This document shows positions 11,721 to 23,031 of a stretch of 64,000 nucleotides of DNA, piece by piece. The position numbers and the translations under genes are program-made. Source of the DNA: Portulaca oleracea (taxonomy: Eukaryota; Streptophyta; Magnoliopsida; Caryophyllales; Portulacaceae). The notes under the pieces were generated by a model. That model searched no databases, was not told where the DNA came from, and worked only from the letters and a program-made list of their open reading frames with translations. The stretch spans positions 17,290,391 to 17,354,390 of the forward strand of contig CM055868.1 in NCBI GenBank assembly GCA_029582165.1, in the 5' to 3' direction. How positions within the stretch are numbered: position 1 is the first letter of the stretch; each line of letters opens with the position of its first letter.

Positions 11721-12219
11721 AGATCTCATGTATCATTAGAAACTAGGGCCTCAAATTCATCAAACATAGTTGCTTTCTACTTAGAATTTTGTATTTCATT
11801 TTAAAAGGAAGAAGCCTCATACTTAGAACAATCAGTTGCCAAGGATAAAATGTGTTTGGGTTTTAAAAAATATATATGTTTTAGATCTAGTTTGCGTCGA
11901 ATGAACATTGGAGATGGGCACAACAAGGGCAGTAACTCTAGTAGAAGAAGCTAAACTGGTAGAAATAGGGGAAAAGACAAGTGTCGCATGGGCAAAACAC
12001 CAAAGTGGAAGCAGCTGGGGGTGACAAGGTGGAGTCTGACATGTAGGCGGGAGACACAGGGGATGACACATTGGACTCTGAAGAGGGGGATAAAGAACTT
12101 GGACATTGGTGAATTAAGTGGCTTGTAACACACAAAGACTCTGAAAGAATATCAGTCAATGTAAAAGAACGAATGTCCTCAATGACATATTGAGTAGCCA
12201 AAGGAGAGGCAATAGGAGA

Positions 12220-13075
12220 AATCAAAGTGGGATAAGGAAAAATACATTCATGAAAACAAACATGTTGACTAATGTAAGCACAACTAAGTTTAGGATCAAA
12301 ACATTGAAAGCCTTTATAACTATGAGTGTGCCCAAAAAAACACAAAGAATCGATTGAGGTTGTAGCTTGTTTATCGAATTTGCTGAAAAATTAGGAAAAC
12401 AAGCACAATCAAAGGTATGAAGCAAAATATAATCAAGAGCACGACCAACCAACCATTCAAAAAGACTAATATCAGACAACAATAGTGTAGGCAAACGATT
12501 AATTATAAAAACTGTAGTAAAGGCATCTCCAACCCAAGCGAAGACGATAAGAAGGATTGCATAAAAAAAATCCTCGAACAATTTCTAGAATGCGTTTGTG
12601 TTTTCGTTTCGCCACTCCATTTTGAGCTTGAGAGTTAGGACTAGATTTTAGAAAAAAAAGTACCCCAAGAAGCAAAATAATTGTGAAATCTATGATTATC
12701 ATATTCCAATCCACAATCACGATGAATTTTTTTAATTTTTCTATAAAACTGATTCTCAACTAAAGTTTAAAATTGCAGAAAAAATATCAACCAATCCACA
12801 CTTGCACTTCATAGGGTATAACCAAGTGAAGCAAGAAAAGTCATCCACAAAAGTTACATAATAGCGAAAAGTTTGATAGTGCTTCCTAAATGTCAGATTG
12901 TATAAGATGAAGGGGATATGGGCAACTACGATCAACCAATTTAAATGACAAACATTGAGATTTTGACAATCGCCAAGGAACAAAGCCATTATGAAAACAC
13001 GAAGAGTTAATCACATTGGATGTCCTAAGAGTATAAAAACACAAGGACCATAATGCCCCAAACGTCGATGCCACA
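12220..13075 (-). pseudogene. Copia GAG-pre-integrase and integrase, broken
   Basis: Minus strand shows WHRRLG at the upper end, then YYVTFVDDFSCFTWLYPMK (catalytic-core Asp region, about 12880-12800). NSQAQNGVAKRKHKRILE (about 12650-12590) is the NGxAERKHR motif region of copia integrases. INRLPT..LLSDIS.FEWL.GRALDY and FGCACFPNFS-like C-terminal blocks follow (about 12520-12300). Frames change repeatedly between blocks, so it is non-functional. Confidence 0.85.
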
Positions 13076-14238
13076 CTCCGATAGAGTCAGTCGTAATAGA
13101 GAATATAAGGACATGTTGGGGAAGATGAAGAACATGCACATGTCATGATTAGGACCCTAGAAGAGTACATCACATGTGGTGTTGTCCTTAAAACAAAAAG
13201 AGGAGTCACTAAACTGAACATGACAATTGTTATCCTAACATAGGCGATGAATGGATAACAAATTTTGTTTATGTGTAAGAACATGCAATACAAAATCTAG
13301 TATCAACGTTTTGCTTGGAGTTTGAAGACTTAATTTACTATGCTAGCTATAGGTAAAAGGATACCATCACCAACACGAACCTTTGTAGTACCAAAATAAG
13401 GTGATTTAGTGGAGAGTATACCTTCATTAAGGGTCATGTGGGATGCTTGCAAAAGCTGAGTCTGGGTACCAAAGACTCTATCTACGCTCAACATGCGTAA
13501 AGAAAGCTAGAGATAGAAGAGAAATGGCGTGGCGTTTGGTGATACCGATTAGAATAAATAGCTGCAGAGTTATAATGACAAATATGAAAAAAATTAGGAC
13601 CAAAATCTAACAACACCCTTCAAAAGATGTGTTACCTGCAGATAAGGAGTTAGTAGGGGAAATAGAAGCACAGTGAATAGAGGATGATGAAACAATCGAA
13701 TCACAATATATAGAACCTACAAGCACATCCTTGCTAGAGGTGGTGTGAGTTATGATATGAATCGACATGTTGTTGACAAGCGCAAGCAACATGACTTTTT
13801 TGATATGATGCTAAGTGCCTAGAAATTATATTGAAGGCCAAGAACCACCTTCTTTTATGATTCCAACCCAAACTAAAGGTGTGCAATCTATTAAAAACCC
13901 AAGTCCAAACAAATATGAAATGAAACCTGTAATTAATGGGAGAAGCATGATGATCCACGGTCCCAAGACAAGGATCTAAGCACTGCCTGGGCGCCCCTCC
14001 ACCTTGCGTTAGCTCTTAGATTGTGGTCCCAGGATCACAAAGTGTTGTAGTCCAGGCTTGGGGATTTTTGTGTTACGTTTGAGTGTTTGAGTGTTTTTCT
14101 AACTTGGACTATAGTACTTCATAGTCCTAGATCTGTAATCCAATTTCTAGCCATGCAACTTCCGTCCTTTATCAGGGTGCCAATGCATAAATCCACATCT
14201 CTCGGGTTGTCCACGTCAGCAGCGGAGCTATTTAAATC

Positions 14239-15139
14239 GAGTAAATTACATTTACCCTACTTAAGGTTTGCTGTAATAATATTTACACACTCCACATTTG
14301 TGAAATAATTTTTACCTTACCTCACAATAACTTTAAGTGTTTCTTATCCTACCTGAAGTTTGGCGTAATAATTATCACATATCCCACGTTTGTAAAATTA
14401 CTTTTTACCTTACCTGACATAAACTGTAAGTGGTTTTTTACCCTACCCGAGGTTTGTTGTAAGTGTTACTACAACACAACAACATAACAATGATACGACG
14501 ACTTAACAAAGCGATCGATATTGTATTGGTCGCAGAATTTTTTCGCGCGATTGATAACTTATACAATGAAGCGTTTATCTTGGAGTATGAGTATTCTTTA
14601 TTTATAAATTTTTTTATTTTTTTTATAGTGAATAACTTAAATTATGAAGTGCGTGAATCAATAACTAGCTATGTATGGGTACGTTCACATTTTGGTGGAA
14701 ATTGACGACCATGAAATGATTTAGAATTGATCTACGTGATCGACAGTGGAGAGGGTAGTAAGGGAGGAATGAGAGGTTTGGGAAAGTTTAAAGGAGCATA
14801 GATGACGGAGACTGATATTTCATTATAGATTACTTCCAGTTTTGTTTCTAGGATGATATTTCATGACATTCAAATGTCGTCTTGAATATCTTCAGTAATA
14901 AAGACAAAAATCGAAGATCTAGATTTTCAGTAACACTTACTGCAATAACAAGTTAAGTAAAATCACTTACAACTATTGCGAGACAGGGTAAAAATTATTT
15001 CACAAAAGTGGTGTTTGTATAATTATTACGGCAAACTTCGGGTATGATAAAAAACACTTTAAGCTTATGTGAGGTAAGATAAAAATTACTATTTTACAAA
15101 GTATGAAGTGTGGTCAGCTAGGATAAATATAATTTACTT
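14239..15139. mobile_element. Mutator-type foldback element with internal subrepeats
   Basis: The termini GAGTAAATTACATTTACCCTA and, inverted, AAGTAAATTATATTTATCCTA are flanked by TATTTAAATC on both sides (14229-14238 and 15140-15149), a 9-10 bp duplication as expected for Mutator-like elements. Each arm is at least 200 bp and contains tandem subrepeats of about 100 bp built on ACCTTACCTCACA..AA..TAAGTG and GGTTTGCTGTAATAATTA. The central part (about 14460-14990) has one short open frame of 80 codons without known similarity. No transposase is present. Confidence 0.8.
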
Positions 15140-15171
15140 TATTTAAATCTATATATAGGCAAGGCCATTAA

Positions 15172-15447
15172 GGCATTGTTCTTTTATACGGTTGGCTGGT
15201 TGGGGTGCTACAACACACCGCGCTTTGCCAGAATCCACCACAACATACCAATCCACCAGAATGTACCACAACCGACCACAATCAACTTTTTCACATTTAC
15301 TAATACAATTTACATTTATAAAAAAAACAAAACTCACCACAACTTACCAATAATCTACCACACTCCACCATAATTTTACCACACCCGCCACAATTTCACC
15401 ACATTGCATCGCACCATACCACAGCTGCTGTATAAAACAACAGGGCC
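15172..15447. mobile_element. PIF/Harbinger-type MITE (276 bp)
   Basis: The termini GGCATTGTTCTTTTATAC and, inverted, GGCCCTGTTGTTTTATAC match at 15 of 18 bases and are flanked by TAA on each side (15169-15171, 15448-15450), the Harbinger target. The interior is a degenerate CCACAA-rich run and codes for nothing. Confidence 0.7.
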
Positions 15448-15824
15448 TAAATAACTAAGAGTAATAAAATACCCGCTTGGTTTTCGTCGCCCACCATTTT
15501 ACTATTGTCGCCCACCATTCGCATAATATTTCCAACCCACGCCCTTGAACCTCATAACTTCTCTCTTCACCCTCTCTCTAGTTTATCTCTCTAGAAAACG
15601 CTCTCAACCAACGATCACCACAAACCACCCTCATACCGGGATTGAATCGACGAATTTGAGGTATGTTTCGAATTTGTGGTTTTATGTTTTGTAGTTTTGA
15701 AAATTGAAGAAAAAACGAAAAAAATTAAAAAAAGAGCCGGGACGGCTTGAAGCATACGGCAAGCGCGTCGCGGCACTCAGATCTCGGCAAGGCTTGCGAT
15801 GCGTTTATGTAATGACGATTCGAA

Positions 15825-16330
15825 ATTTATTTTTTAAAAATATTATTTTTATTAATATTAATATTTTTATTAATATTATTATTGTTATGTTTATTAATAT
15901 TAATATTGTTATTAATATTAATATTATTATTGTTATTTTTATTAATATTATTATTGTTATTTTTATTAATATTATTATTGTTATTAATATTATTATTGTT
16001 AAATAATAAATAAAAAATAAATATTATTTTTATTAATATTATTATTGTTATTATTAAATATGAAAATTATTAATATTGTTATTGTTAATATTATTGTTAA
16101 TCATGTGTTAATATAATAATTATTAATGATTAATTGTATTATTATTATTAATATTGTGTTATGAAAATTAGATTAATATTAATATAGTTAATATTAATAT
16201 TAATGTTAAGCATGTGTTAATATGACAATTATTAGTGATTAATATTAGTGATTAGTGATTAGTGATTCGTTGTTAATATTTGATGCGTTAATATTAGTGA
16301 TTAAGCATGTGTTAATATTAGTGATTAATT
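15825..16330. repeat. Low-complexity TAATATT / TTATTG tract
   Basis: Dense array of TTAATATTATTATTG-like units, extending into ATTAGTGATTA repeats around 16230-16330. The open frame over it is an artefact of the repeat. Confidence 0.85.
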
Positions 16331-16790
16331 GTGTTAGAAAAAATTGTAATTTTGATGTAGGATTAAGTTTAGGGTTTAGGGTATATTCCGAATAGTTTAT
16401 ATGTAGTTGTGTTAAAAGGATGTTGAGTTTGGATGATTTTAGTTGTTATTAGTAAGTGAGTTGGCGTATAAAGTTGGTATGGGTAATTTATTCATAATCC
16501 AACTTAATTGTTAACTTATGTACTCATAACTCCAAATGATGATATAATAGTTATGTCACATCCATTTAATAACTTAGGTACTCAACAACCAGTTGATACG
16601 TAAGTGAATAGGTTATTTGTGATGGTAGCTTAGGATAATAATTATGTTAATGTATCGTTCTAGTATGTTAGTTGTATGCGTCAAAAAAAGAGGTTGAGTT
16701 TTGGACCATGTTAGTGTCCAAGGAGAGTGTATGTTGTAACCTGATAATGTATGGCTGAGAAGGTTAAGCAATGCCCCGCATCGACTCTCG
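16331..16790. other. No gene seen, upstream flank of the inverted repeat
   Basis: AT-rich sequence without recognisable coding or RNA features. It may belong to the 5' part of the transposon that carries the plant mobile domain gene. Confidence 0.4.
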
Positions 16791-17276
16791 TTTATTTGTT
16801 TGGTTCCCAAAAAGTAGCCCACTGTCAGCAGTGAAATTGAGCGAGGTCTGCAGTGCTCTGGGAGTTAGAAGCGTCTCAGATTCGGTACAATGCAATGTTT
16901 CTATTGTGCAGCCTGGTGGGCAAAAAGATAAGGCGGATCTGAAAGAGAAGCTAGTAGTGAAGGGTCTGGTACAAATCGTGTTGGACTTTCTTGCATGTAA
17001 GATTCATAGGTCCATCAAAGCATTGAACGATGATGCAAATTCACTGCTTTGATGGACCTGTGAATCTTACATGCAAGAAAGGCCAACACGATTTGTATTA
17101 GACCCTTCACTACTAGATTGTCTTTCATATCCGCCTTGTCTTGTTGCCCACCAGGCTGCACAATAGAAATATTTCATTGTATCGAATATGAGATGCTTCT
17201 AACTCCCAGAGCACTGTAGACCTCGCGCAATTTCACTGCTGACAGTGCGTTACTTTTTGGGAACCAAACAAATAAA
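16791..17276. repeat. Large inverted repeat, 231-bp arms, 24-nt loop
   Basis: Left arm 16791-17021 and right arm 17046-17276 are reverse complements apart from scattered mismatches. Matching landmarks are TTTATTTGTTTGGTTCCCAA with its complement at 17257-17276, CTGTCAGCAGTGAAATTG, and GCATGTAAGATTCA. The loop is 17022-17045. The left arm is open on the plus strand from 16771 for 93 codons, with a protein-like composition (VCSALGVRSVSDSVQCN, LVVKGLVQIVLDFLACK). I cannot assign it to a family. A transcript through this block would fold into a long near-perfect hairpin. It lies 200 bp upstream of the plant mobile domain pseudogene. Confidence 0.85.
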
Positions 17277-17477
17277 TAAGAAGTCGGTACTACTGATGAA
17301 AGTCTTTTTCAGCCATAGATTAACAGTTAACCAACACACTCTCCTTGGACAATAACATGATCCTCTTGCCTCGTGACACGATTTAGCTAACCAACACACG
17401 TTAACCCATTTGCACATATTCTTGCGGCTTAAATGATTATTATGTTATGTATGTCTTCATTTTGCAGGTGATCTAAA

Positions 17478-19543
17478 ATGGTAGGGAAGGGCAAGGGTCG
17501 AGGGTTTCTGGACCGGGCGAATCGACTTGTGAGTGGTTAAAGGGGGGTGAGTCTGGGGACCCCCACAGACGTAATGTGACTGCGTCAACTCGCCGTGCTG
17601 GTCGTGGTACGGATGTAGGTGATGCAGCGGACGGCCAGCCCGAGGACACGGGGAGTCAGACAACGTGAGATTTCGTTGACCATCTCAACCAGGCCATGGA
17701 TGAGTCAAGCGGCTCTGAAACATCGGGGGACGATGAGACAGGGGAGCCCGAGATGCAGATGATCCCGACTTCAGTCGCGCCACCTAGTGGGCTAGTTTCC
17801 AGGCCAATAGGTTTCATGCCGATGAGGGATGCAGCGGGGAAGTTTGCCCCACCCGACGGTGGTGGGCAGAGCGCTCATGCATCGGTGAAGCCGGGTCGAT
17901 GAGCGATATCAGAAGAGGAGGCGAAGCGGCGACAACTCCTGGAAGATTGATGGTAACGTGCCCGGGGGACCTACAATTCCCTCAGTTATACCGAGCTTTG
18001 GAGGTCACATTGCTCGGGTAATATGGGAGGGTCGCGAGCGTTCGCCCCATGTTGTTCTTGATTGTGTGACGAAGAATAATGCGTTGAGGGAATTGAGGTC
18101 AGTACAGTCCAGGATGGATCCCGCATGCCAGGCTACACTGGGAAGGATCCAAATAACCAATCTGATGGGGTTGATGTACGACCACATCGACATGACGTTG
18201 ATCTCGGCGTTCGTTGAGAGGTGGCAACCCCACACAAACACATTTCACCTTCCCTTCGGTGAAATGACGATCATGTTGCATGATGTGCAACATATATTGG
18301 GTATTGCAGTTGATGGCTTGATGCCTGAAGGACTTCTTGGGGAAGTGGTTAACCAGTACGTGCCCATGATTTTTGAACAAGGAATGGCGGAGCTGAAGGC
18401 CGAGAACATTTACGATAAGGGTGGCATAGCTGACTCCCATTTGAGGTCGATTAGTTTATCGACCAGTTTTCCCCTTCCCCATAGGATAAGGGCGTGATTG
18501 TTGAGCATGTTGGGAAACACTATCCTCGTGGACAAATCGAGGGATAGAATTAGGCCGCATCTGTGGCCTAGCACTGACGTTATCGTTGATCGCATTGCTT
18601 GGAGTACGGTGACCTTGGCGTTGCTTTACCGCCAGTTAGGGATGGCGAGCAGGGCCGGGACAGCCAAGATGGCCGGGTGTTTGACCCTTTTGCAGGCCTG
18701 GATCTACGAGTACTTTCCTGATTTCAGGCCACACGCGGAGCAGCCGGTTAATAGGCCTCGCGCGAGCAGGTGGTTCCCAATCCGCCAGCCGAGTTCGGTA
18801 CAGCGCCTACGACACTTGAGGGCCTCCATGGATGCGTTGACGCCGGATCGTGTGAGTTGAGCCCCGTACGGTCCTGCCTCGTACAAGTCATGCAGCAGGA
18901 CGTTGTACAATGGCGGCATTCGTGCATACGAGATCACTGAGCTATACATGCCCGATCGCATCGTCCATCAGTTAGAGCACCTACAACATATCCCACGCAG
19001 ATTGTTTGATCAAGAGCGGCGAGCGGCCGTGAAGGGCCCCTACAAAGTGGAATTTGTGGATGCTAACGTCAGCGCTGACTGGGCGGGGTTTCCGATATAC
19101 AGCAAAATGTCGGTGAGTGATGTTGCCCGCACGAAACATGTGCCGTGCTTAGCTTAACATGTTGCTTACAACGATTGGTTTGCGGAACATTCACACAAGT
19201 TTTTGATAAACAACGCCTCTGCCAGCCAATCAACAGTCGATGATCAACCGTCGCCCGAACATGTACCCTAAACCCCTTAGCTTAATTGTTTATCTGATTT
19301 GTTTAGGATGGTCGATATAATGTTTGGTCTAACTTCTTTATTTTGTATTTTTATTTTTTAAGAAAGTGGTCCTATATCTATGCCGGACTATTGAAGCGAG
19401 TGAGGCATCCACCCCAACCGGACGAAGAGACAGTGCCAGTGAGTCGTGTGTTGCAAGATGAGATTGTCGACTTGCACGAGCGTTGGTGCAGTCAGATGCA
19501 TATCGAGGTCCCCGAGCCGGAAGATGATGAGCAGGAGGAGTAG
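17478..19543 (+). pseudogene. Plant mobile domain (MAIN-like) gene, inactivated
   Basis: The first ATG at 17478 follows a possible leader acceptor TTTTGCAG. An N-terminal low-complexity part (DESSGSETSGDDETGEPE, about 17697-17750) precedes the plant mobile domain, recognised from AFVERWQPHTNTFHLPFGEMT (about 18209-18270) and LLSMLGNTILVDKS (18498-18540). Further matches are AWIYEYFPDF (about 18697-18726) and WFPIRQ. The domain is interrupted by in-frame stops at 18495-18497, 18858-18860 and 19155-19157, and the N-terminal part by frame changes. A final exon-like frame ends at 19543 (VPEPEDDEQEE). MAIN/MAIL cellular members act in the nucleus in genome maintenance and transposon silencing; the domain also occurs inside plant transposons, which fits this context. 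The convergent transposase starts 240 bp downstream. Confidence 0.8.
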
Positions 19544-19781
19544 ATTGTGTTTTTCAATTTCGTTGTTTTTATTGTACCCTAAAGTTAGTGTTAATTTTTG
19601 TTGAACTGATTAACTGATTTTGTGTTGTGTTTACTAAATGACCTGATTTTGTATCAATCATGACATTGTGTTTCGATGGTAATTTGTGTTATGTTTGACG
19701 ATCATGTTCCAATTAACTGCATGAGTTTCAATATAAATATAATTAGCAATTCATATATACACAAGGGTACAACTACAACCA
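19544..19781. other. Short spacer between convergent pseudogenes
   Basis: AT-rich 3' flank of both the plant mobile domain gene and the transposase. No other feature is seen. Confidence 0.5.
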
Positions 19782-22501
19782 TCATTGGCGTTGAGCGGCC
19801 CTAACAGCCTGCCATCTATCAATACGAGCCTGGAAAGGCTCATCCCAACCTTGAACAGATACGTCTCTAGCTGCTTGCCATCCAATATGAATCGGCGGTA
19901 GAGGGCAGTCATCCCGTAAATGGATAAGCATGAAGTGGTTGTTGTATCGCACAATTCCCTGAACTTTCTTAGGTGTCATACGCCTAGGCCCTCCTCGTAT
20001 GGGTAATATTGATATGCATAGCTCAGCTGTCTGCGATCGTGGACCAGGAGGTGTTGACAAGAAGATCCACATCATATTCGTCACTGTCGCAGCTTGAAAT
20101 AAATCATTTGGAGCCGACATCCAATGTTCATACGGGGCTGGCCCTTCCGAGTGGCCATGTATCCTTCTGAAGGATTCAAGGAACATCTCATTGCTGTTAA
20201 AAAATGCATTAACATATGCATTTTCACTCGCCTGCAACTCAGTGCCCATTGACCACCTAGCAGTTGGCCACAAATGCTCATCCCTGTAACTTGCCTCGGC
20301 TACGCATCTGAACCCACAGTTGCCATCAACGTCAACATCCGTCCATCCAACGACGTATGGCAGAATGAAATGTGGCAACGCGTCCTCGAACGGGAATGGA
20401 TCTTGACGCATCCGGTTGATACCTGCGCACCATATTATCTTAAGTTATAAACAACAATATATAGTCATTATGAAAACCCTAAACACCGGCTATAAAGATT
20501 AAGATATGCACACCTGTTGAACCCATCCCAATTGATGAAGAACTGGTTCCCTTTTTCCTCGAGGAGTTCGTTGTAGTCTTGCTACCCCGTCCCGATGATC
20601 GGCCGTACTCAAAGGCACTGGGGTTGCGTCGCGTTGATTTTGAAGTCTTTGGTCTCCCGGGGCGTAGGGGGCTTGTCTGCGGATCAGGAATATACTGACT
20701 GTCGGGATTCAACTCTCCATTGAGAACATTGTTTACGTGTCGTACAACTGTTGGGTCACTCTCCCGAACATGTTTAGCGAGTTCCTCAAATTGTTCTAAG
20801 TCTGTACCTGATGGAACATCATTTGAGTAAGGAGTTTCACCATCGCCAATCACTGTCAGTTGTCTCCAAAACATATTTATCCGTGTCAGCGGAATAGGCT
20901 CTCCAGATGCGTAAACTTCCATCATAGAACACGCGCACGGGAGGAGGTAGGTTCTCGACACCAGGTGATCGCATAAGTAGCATTCTCCTTCATACCTCAT
21001 CGCCAGCATCTTATTGAGCTCATACGACAAAAGGTCCAATGCATGATGAGATACTTTTCCATGCAAATTCTTAAAGAAATGAGATGGACCTAAATGCCTG
21101 TGCGTGCTCCTTGATTGTTCAAGCTCCCACTTAATCTCAGTGTGTTGATTCTCTAAGTGTTGGTGAATCTTCGCAAACACACGATCAAAGGTGCCTCTAG
21201 AACTGCCGATATAATACTTCAGTGAAGAATGCTGGCTCTCAACTCTAGAAGTCGCTGTGTTCCCCATGTGAGGTACATTGTCGGTCCAAGCACAAACAAA
21301 TTTTTCTTTATGACTCAGCCACGTCCCAGTAAGATAATCAACTATCGGTTTGTTTTGCCCGATCCACGCGTTAACAACGTCTTTCCACTTGACCTTGAAA
21401 TCTCCAACAGTCTTCGCATGTACAATGTCGTTCCAGAAATGATGTCTGAAATGAAGCCCGAGTCAGAGCTTAGGGCCCCCAGTAAGTTTGTTTACTTTGT
21501 TCTCCACATCATTCGCAATATGCCACACGCACAAGAGTTGGTGCGCATTTGGGAAAACCTTGGCAATAGCCCCCAACAAAGCATCCTGTTTGTCGGTCAC
21601 AAACACGGATGAAATAACATCAGGACCCAACAATTCATGCACCCTCCACATCAGCCACTCATATGATTCCATCTTCTCGTCCCGCATGAACGAGTAAGCA
21701 ATCTGGAAGTTGCGGTTTGTCGGTGTCATGCCTACTAGCTCACATAAAGGCCACTTTACCTTGTTTGTCTTGTACGTTGTGTCAATGAGAATGACATTCG
21801 GGTACGTACGTAGCAACTTCAACTAGTAAGGATGACATAAAAAAAACCTGACGAAGCTTGCCATCATCATCATAATCAACAAATGAGACGTACCCGCCGA
21901 GTTTCGCCATGTGCAGATATTGTCCCGCAGCCGTCCTACCATCCATTTCCTCGGTGCGCATCTTTGCCCGCTCGTTGTATACTTGCTTCACGTTTATCGT
22001 AGAGGCAGAGAACCTAATCTTCAGCGACGTTTGTATCGTGGCCGGTGTGCACCCCGTGTTGGTCATATCCCGGACATGTTCTTTCATTTCAGAGGTCATT
22101 GGATGTCTATGACGATGCCCTTCCTTGTACACGATGAAGGCATGATTGTGTTTCGCCCGGTCACCGTCGCACACACGAACTCGCCATTCCGTTTCGTTGC
22201 GAGTCCACGCAACAATGGCGAATTTACATTGGCACGCCTTCGTTGACGTTCTCCGACGAGTCGCTTCATCGAGATCATTCAATTTCCCACGATATTTTCC
22301 GTACCTCCAACACTTCAAGTAACACCTTAACGAACTCTCCACATCTTTTCTCTTATACGAAGCCCGTACAAACCTAAAACCTATTCCCCCAGCAACTCCA
22401 TTAGCCCATTCTTGCAATGCGTCAATACTCGCAAGTACATTTTGCGTTACAAAATGAGTGGAATAATCAACGCCGTCCCCGCCAAAGTCCTTCAAAAAAA
22501 C

Positions 22502-22998
22502 CTACAAACAATAACAAATTCGTTAACTTCCCCGAACATCAAAATACAAAATTTAATTTTTTTTACAAAGATTAGACCCAACACGGACCGTGTCTCCAGC
22601 AACACGACCCGTGTTGGTGTCCAGAATGTCAAAAAATTTTGGTAACTGGTCCAACACGAACCGTGTTAGGAGTACACGGACCGTATTGGCGTAACACGGA
22701 CCGTGTCTCCTAAACACGGACCGTGTTGGCAAGTTCCAACGATGATCCTCGACACGGGTGCCGTGCAAAATTTTTACCCGTGCCGCTGCGAAGGCGATGC
22801 CGCGTCAAGACGTAATCGCAGCGTCTGGCCGCTACCGTGCTGCGTGCGCAGCGGCACCACGCGACACTGCCGGGATCTGTGCGTGGCACGACCGCCACCG
22901 AAGCCGTTTCATTCACGCGGCAACCCATGTCGTCCGACAATTTTTTTTTAAAAAAAATTAACATTTAATACATATAAATACAAATTTCACAAACTAAC
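22502..22998 (-). other. Proposed intron 1 of the MULE transposase
   Basis: On the minus strand it is bounded by GAG|GTTAGT and TTTGTAG|GTT, joining phase 0 to phase 0. It contains a GC-rich block (22780-22940) and the palindrome array at 22580-22727. Confidence 0.5.
22580..22727. repeat. 20-bp-period array of ACACGGACCGTGT palindromes
   Basis: Six copies of the odd palindrome AACACGG-A-CCGTGTT or close variants start at 22580, 22601, 22653, 22673, 22693 and 22713. Spacing is 20-21 bp except for one gap of 52. A seventh, looser copy lies at 22751-22766. The 20-bp phase is close to two helical turns, placing the sites on one face of the DNA. A protein-binding or methylation target role is only inference. 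Confidence 0.85.
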
Positions 22999-23031
22999 CT
23001 CGTTTTCTTCACTTGATTTATTATCTTCCAT

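Larger units (their letters stand above)
3600..13960 (-). mobile_element. Degenerate Ty1/copia retrotransposon, split by a later insertion
   Basis: Read on the minus strand from about 13960 downwards, the order is gag/protease debris, GAG-pre-integrase (WHRRLG near 13075), integrase (12960-12220), reverse transcriptase (11720-11162, continuing 4475-4250), then RNase H (4250-3690). That is copia order (integrase before RT). Many stops and frame changes make it non-coding today. Below 3690 a purine tract (complement of CCCCCTCAA, 3682-3690) is followed by a probable 3' LTR remnant to about 3600. No intact 5' LTR or primer site was found near 14 kb, so the upper boundary is approximate. The element is interrupted at 4476/11161 by the gypsy-type element described separately. 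Confidence 0.85.
19782..23031 (-). pseudogene. MULE transposase fused to an OTU protease domain, inactivated
   Basis: Proposed exons on the minus strand are 23031-22999 (ATG, MEDNKSSEENE; donor GAG|GTTAGT), 22501-20514 and 20422-19782, with phases that fit. Exon 2 begins with a FAR1-like zinc region (CYLKCW...ACQCKFAI...HNHAF). It continues with the MULE DDE core: first Asp in LIDTTYKTN (about 21790), second in VFVTDKQDALL, C-x2-H in LLCVWHI, and a late Glu in SRVESQHSSLK (about 21240). A Cys-rich SWIM-like stretch follows (CDHLVSRTYLLPCACS). Exon 3 carries an OTU motif, DVDGNCGFR (Asp and Cys), with His in NNHFMLIHL. Breaks are a frameshift at an A8 run (about 21838-21846), a TAG near 21825 and a TGA near 21464. 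The first exon is less certain. Confidence 0.8.

Noticed and set aside
20143..20281. Second-frame open readings over the OTU exon
   Set aside because: Shadows of the transposase-OTU coding frame.
21463..21484. A short intron (GTAAAC...TTTCAG) that would remove the TGA in the transposase
   Set aside because: The joined phase would not restore the downstream frame, while the plain frame continues on both sides of the TGA, so a premature stop is the better reading.
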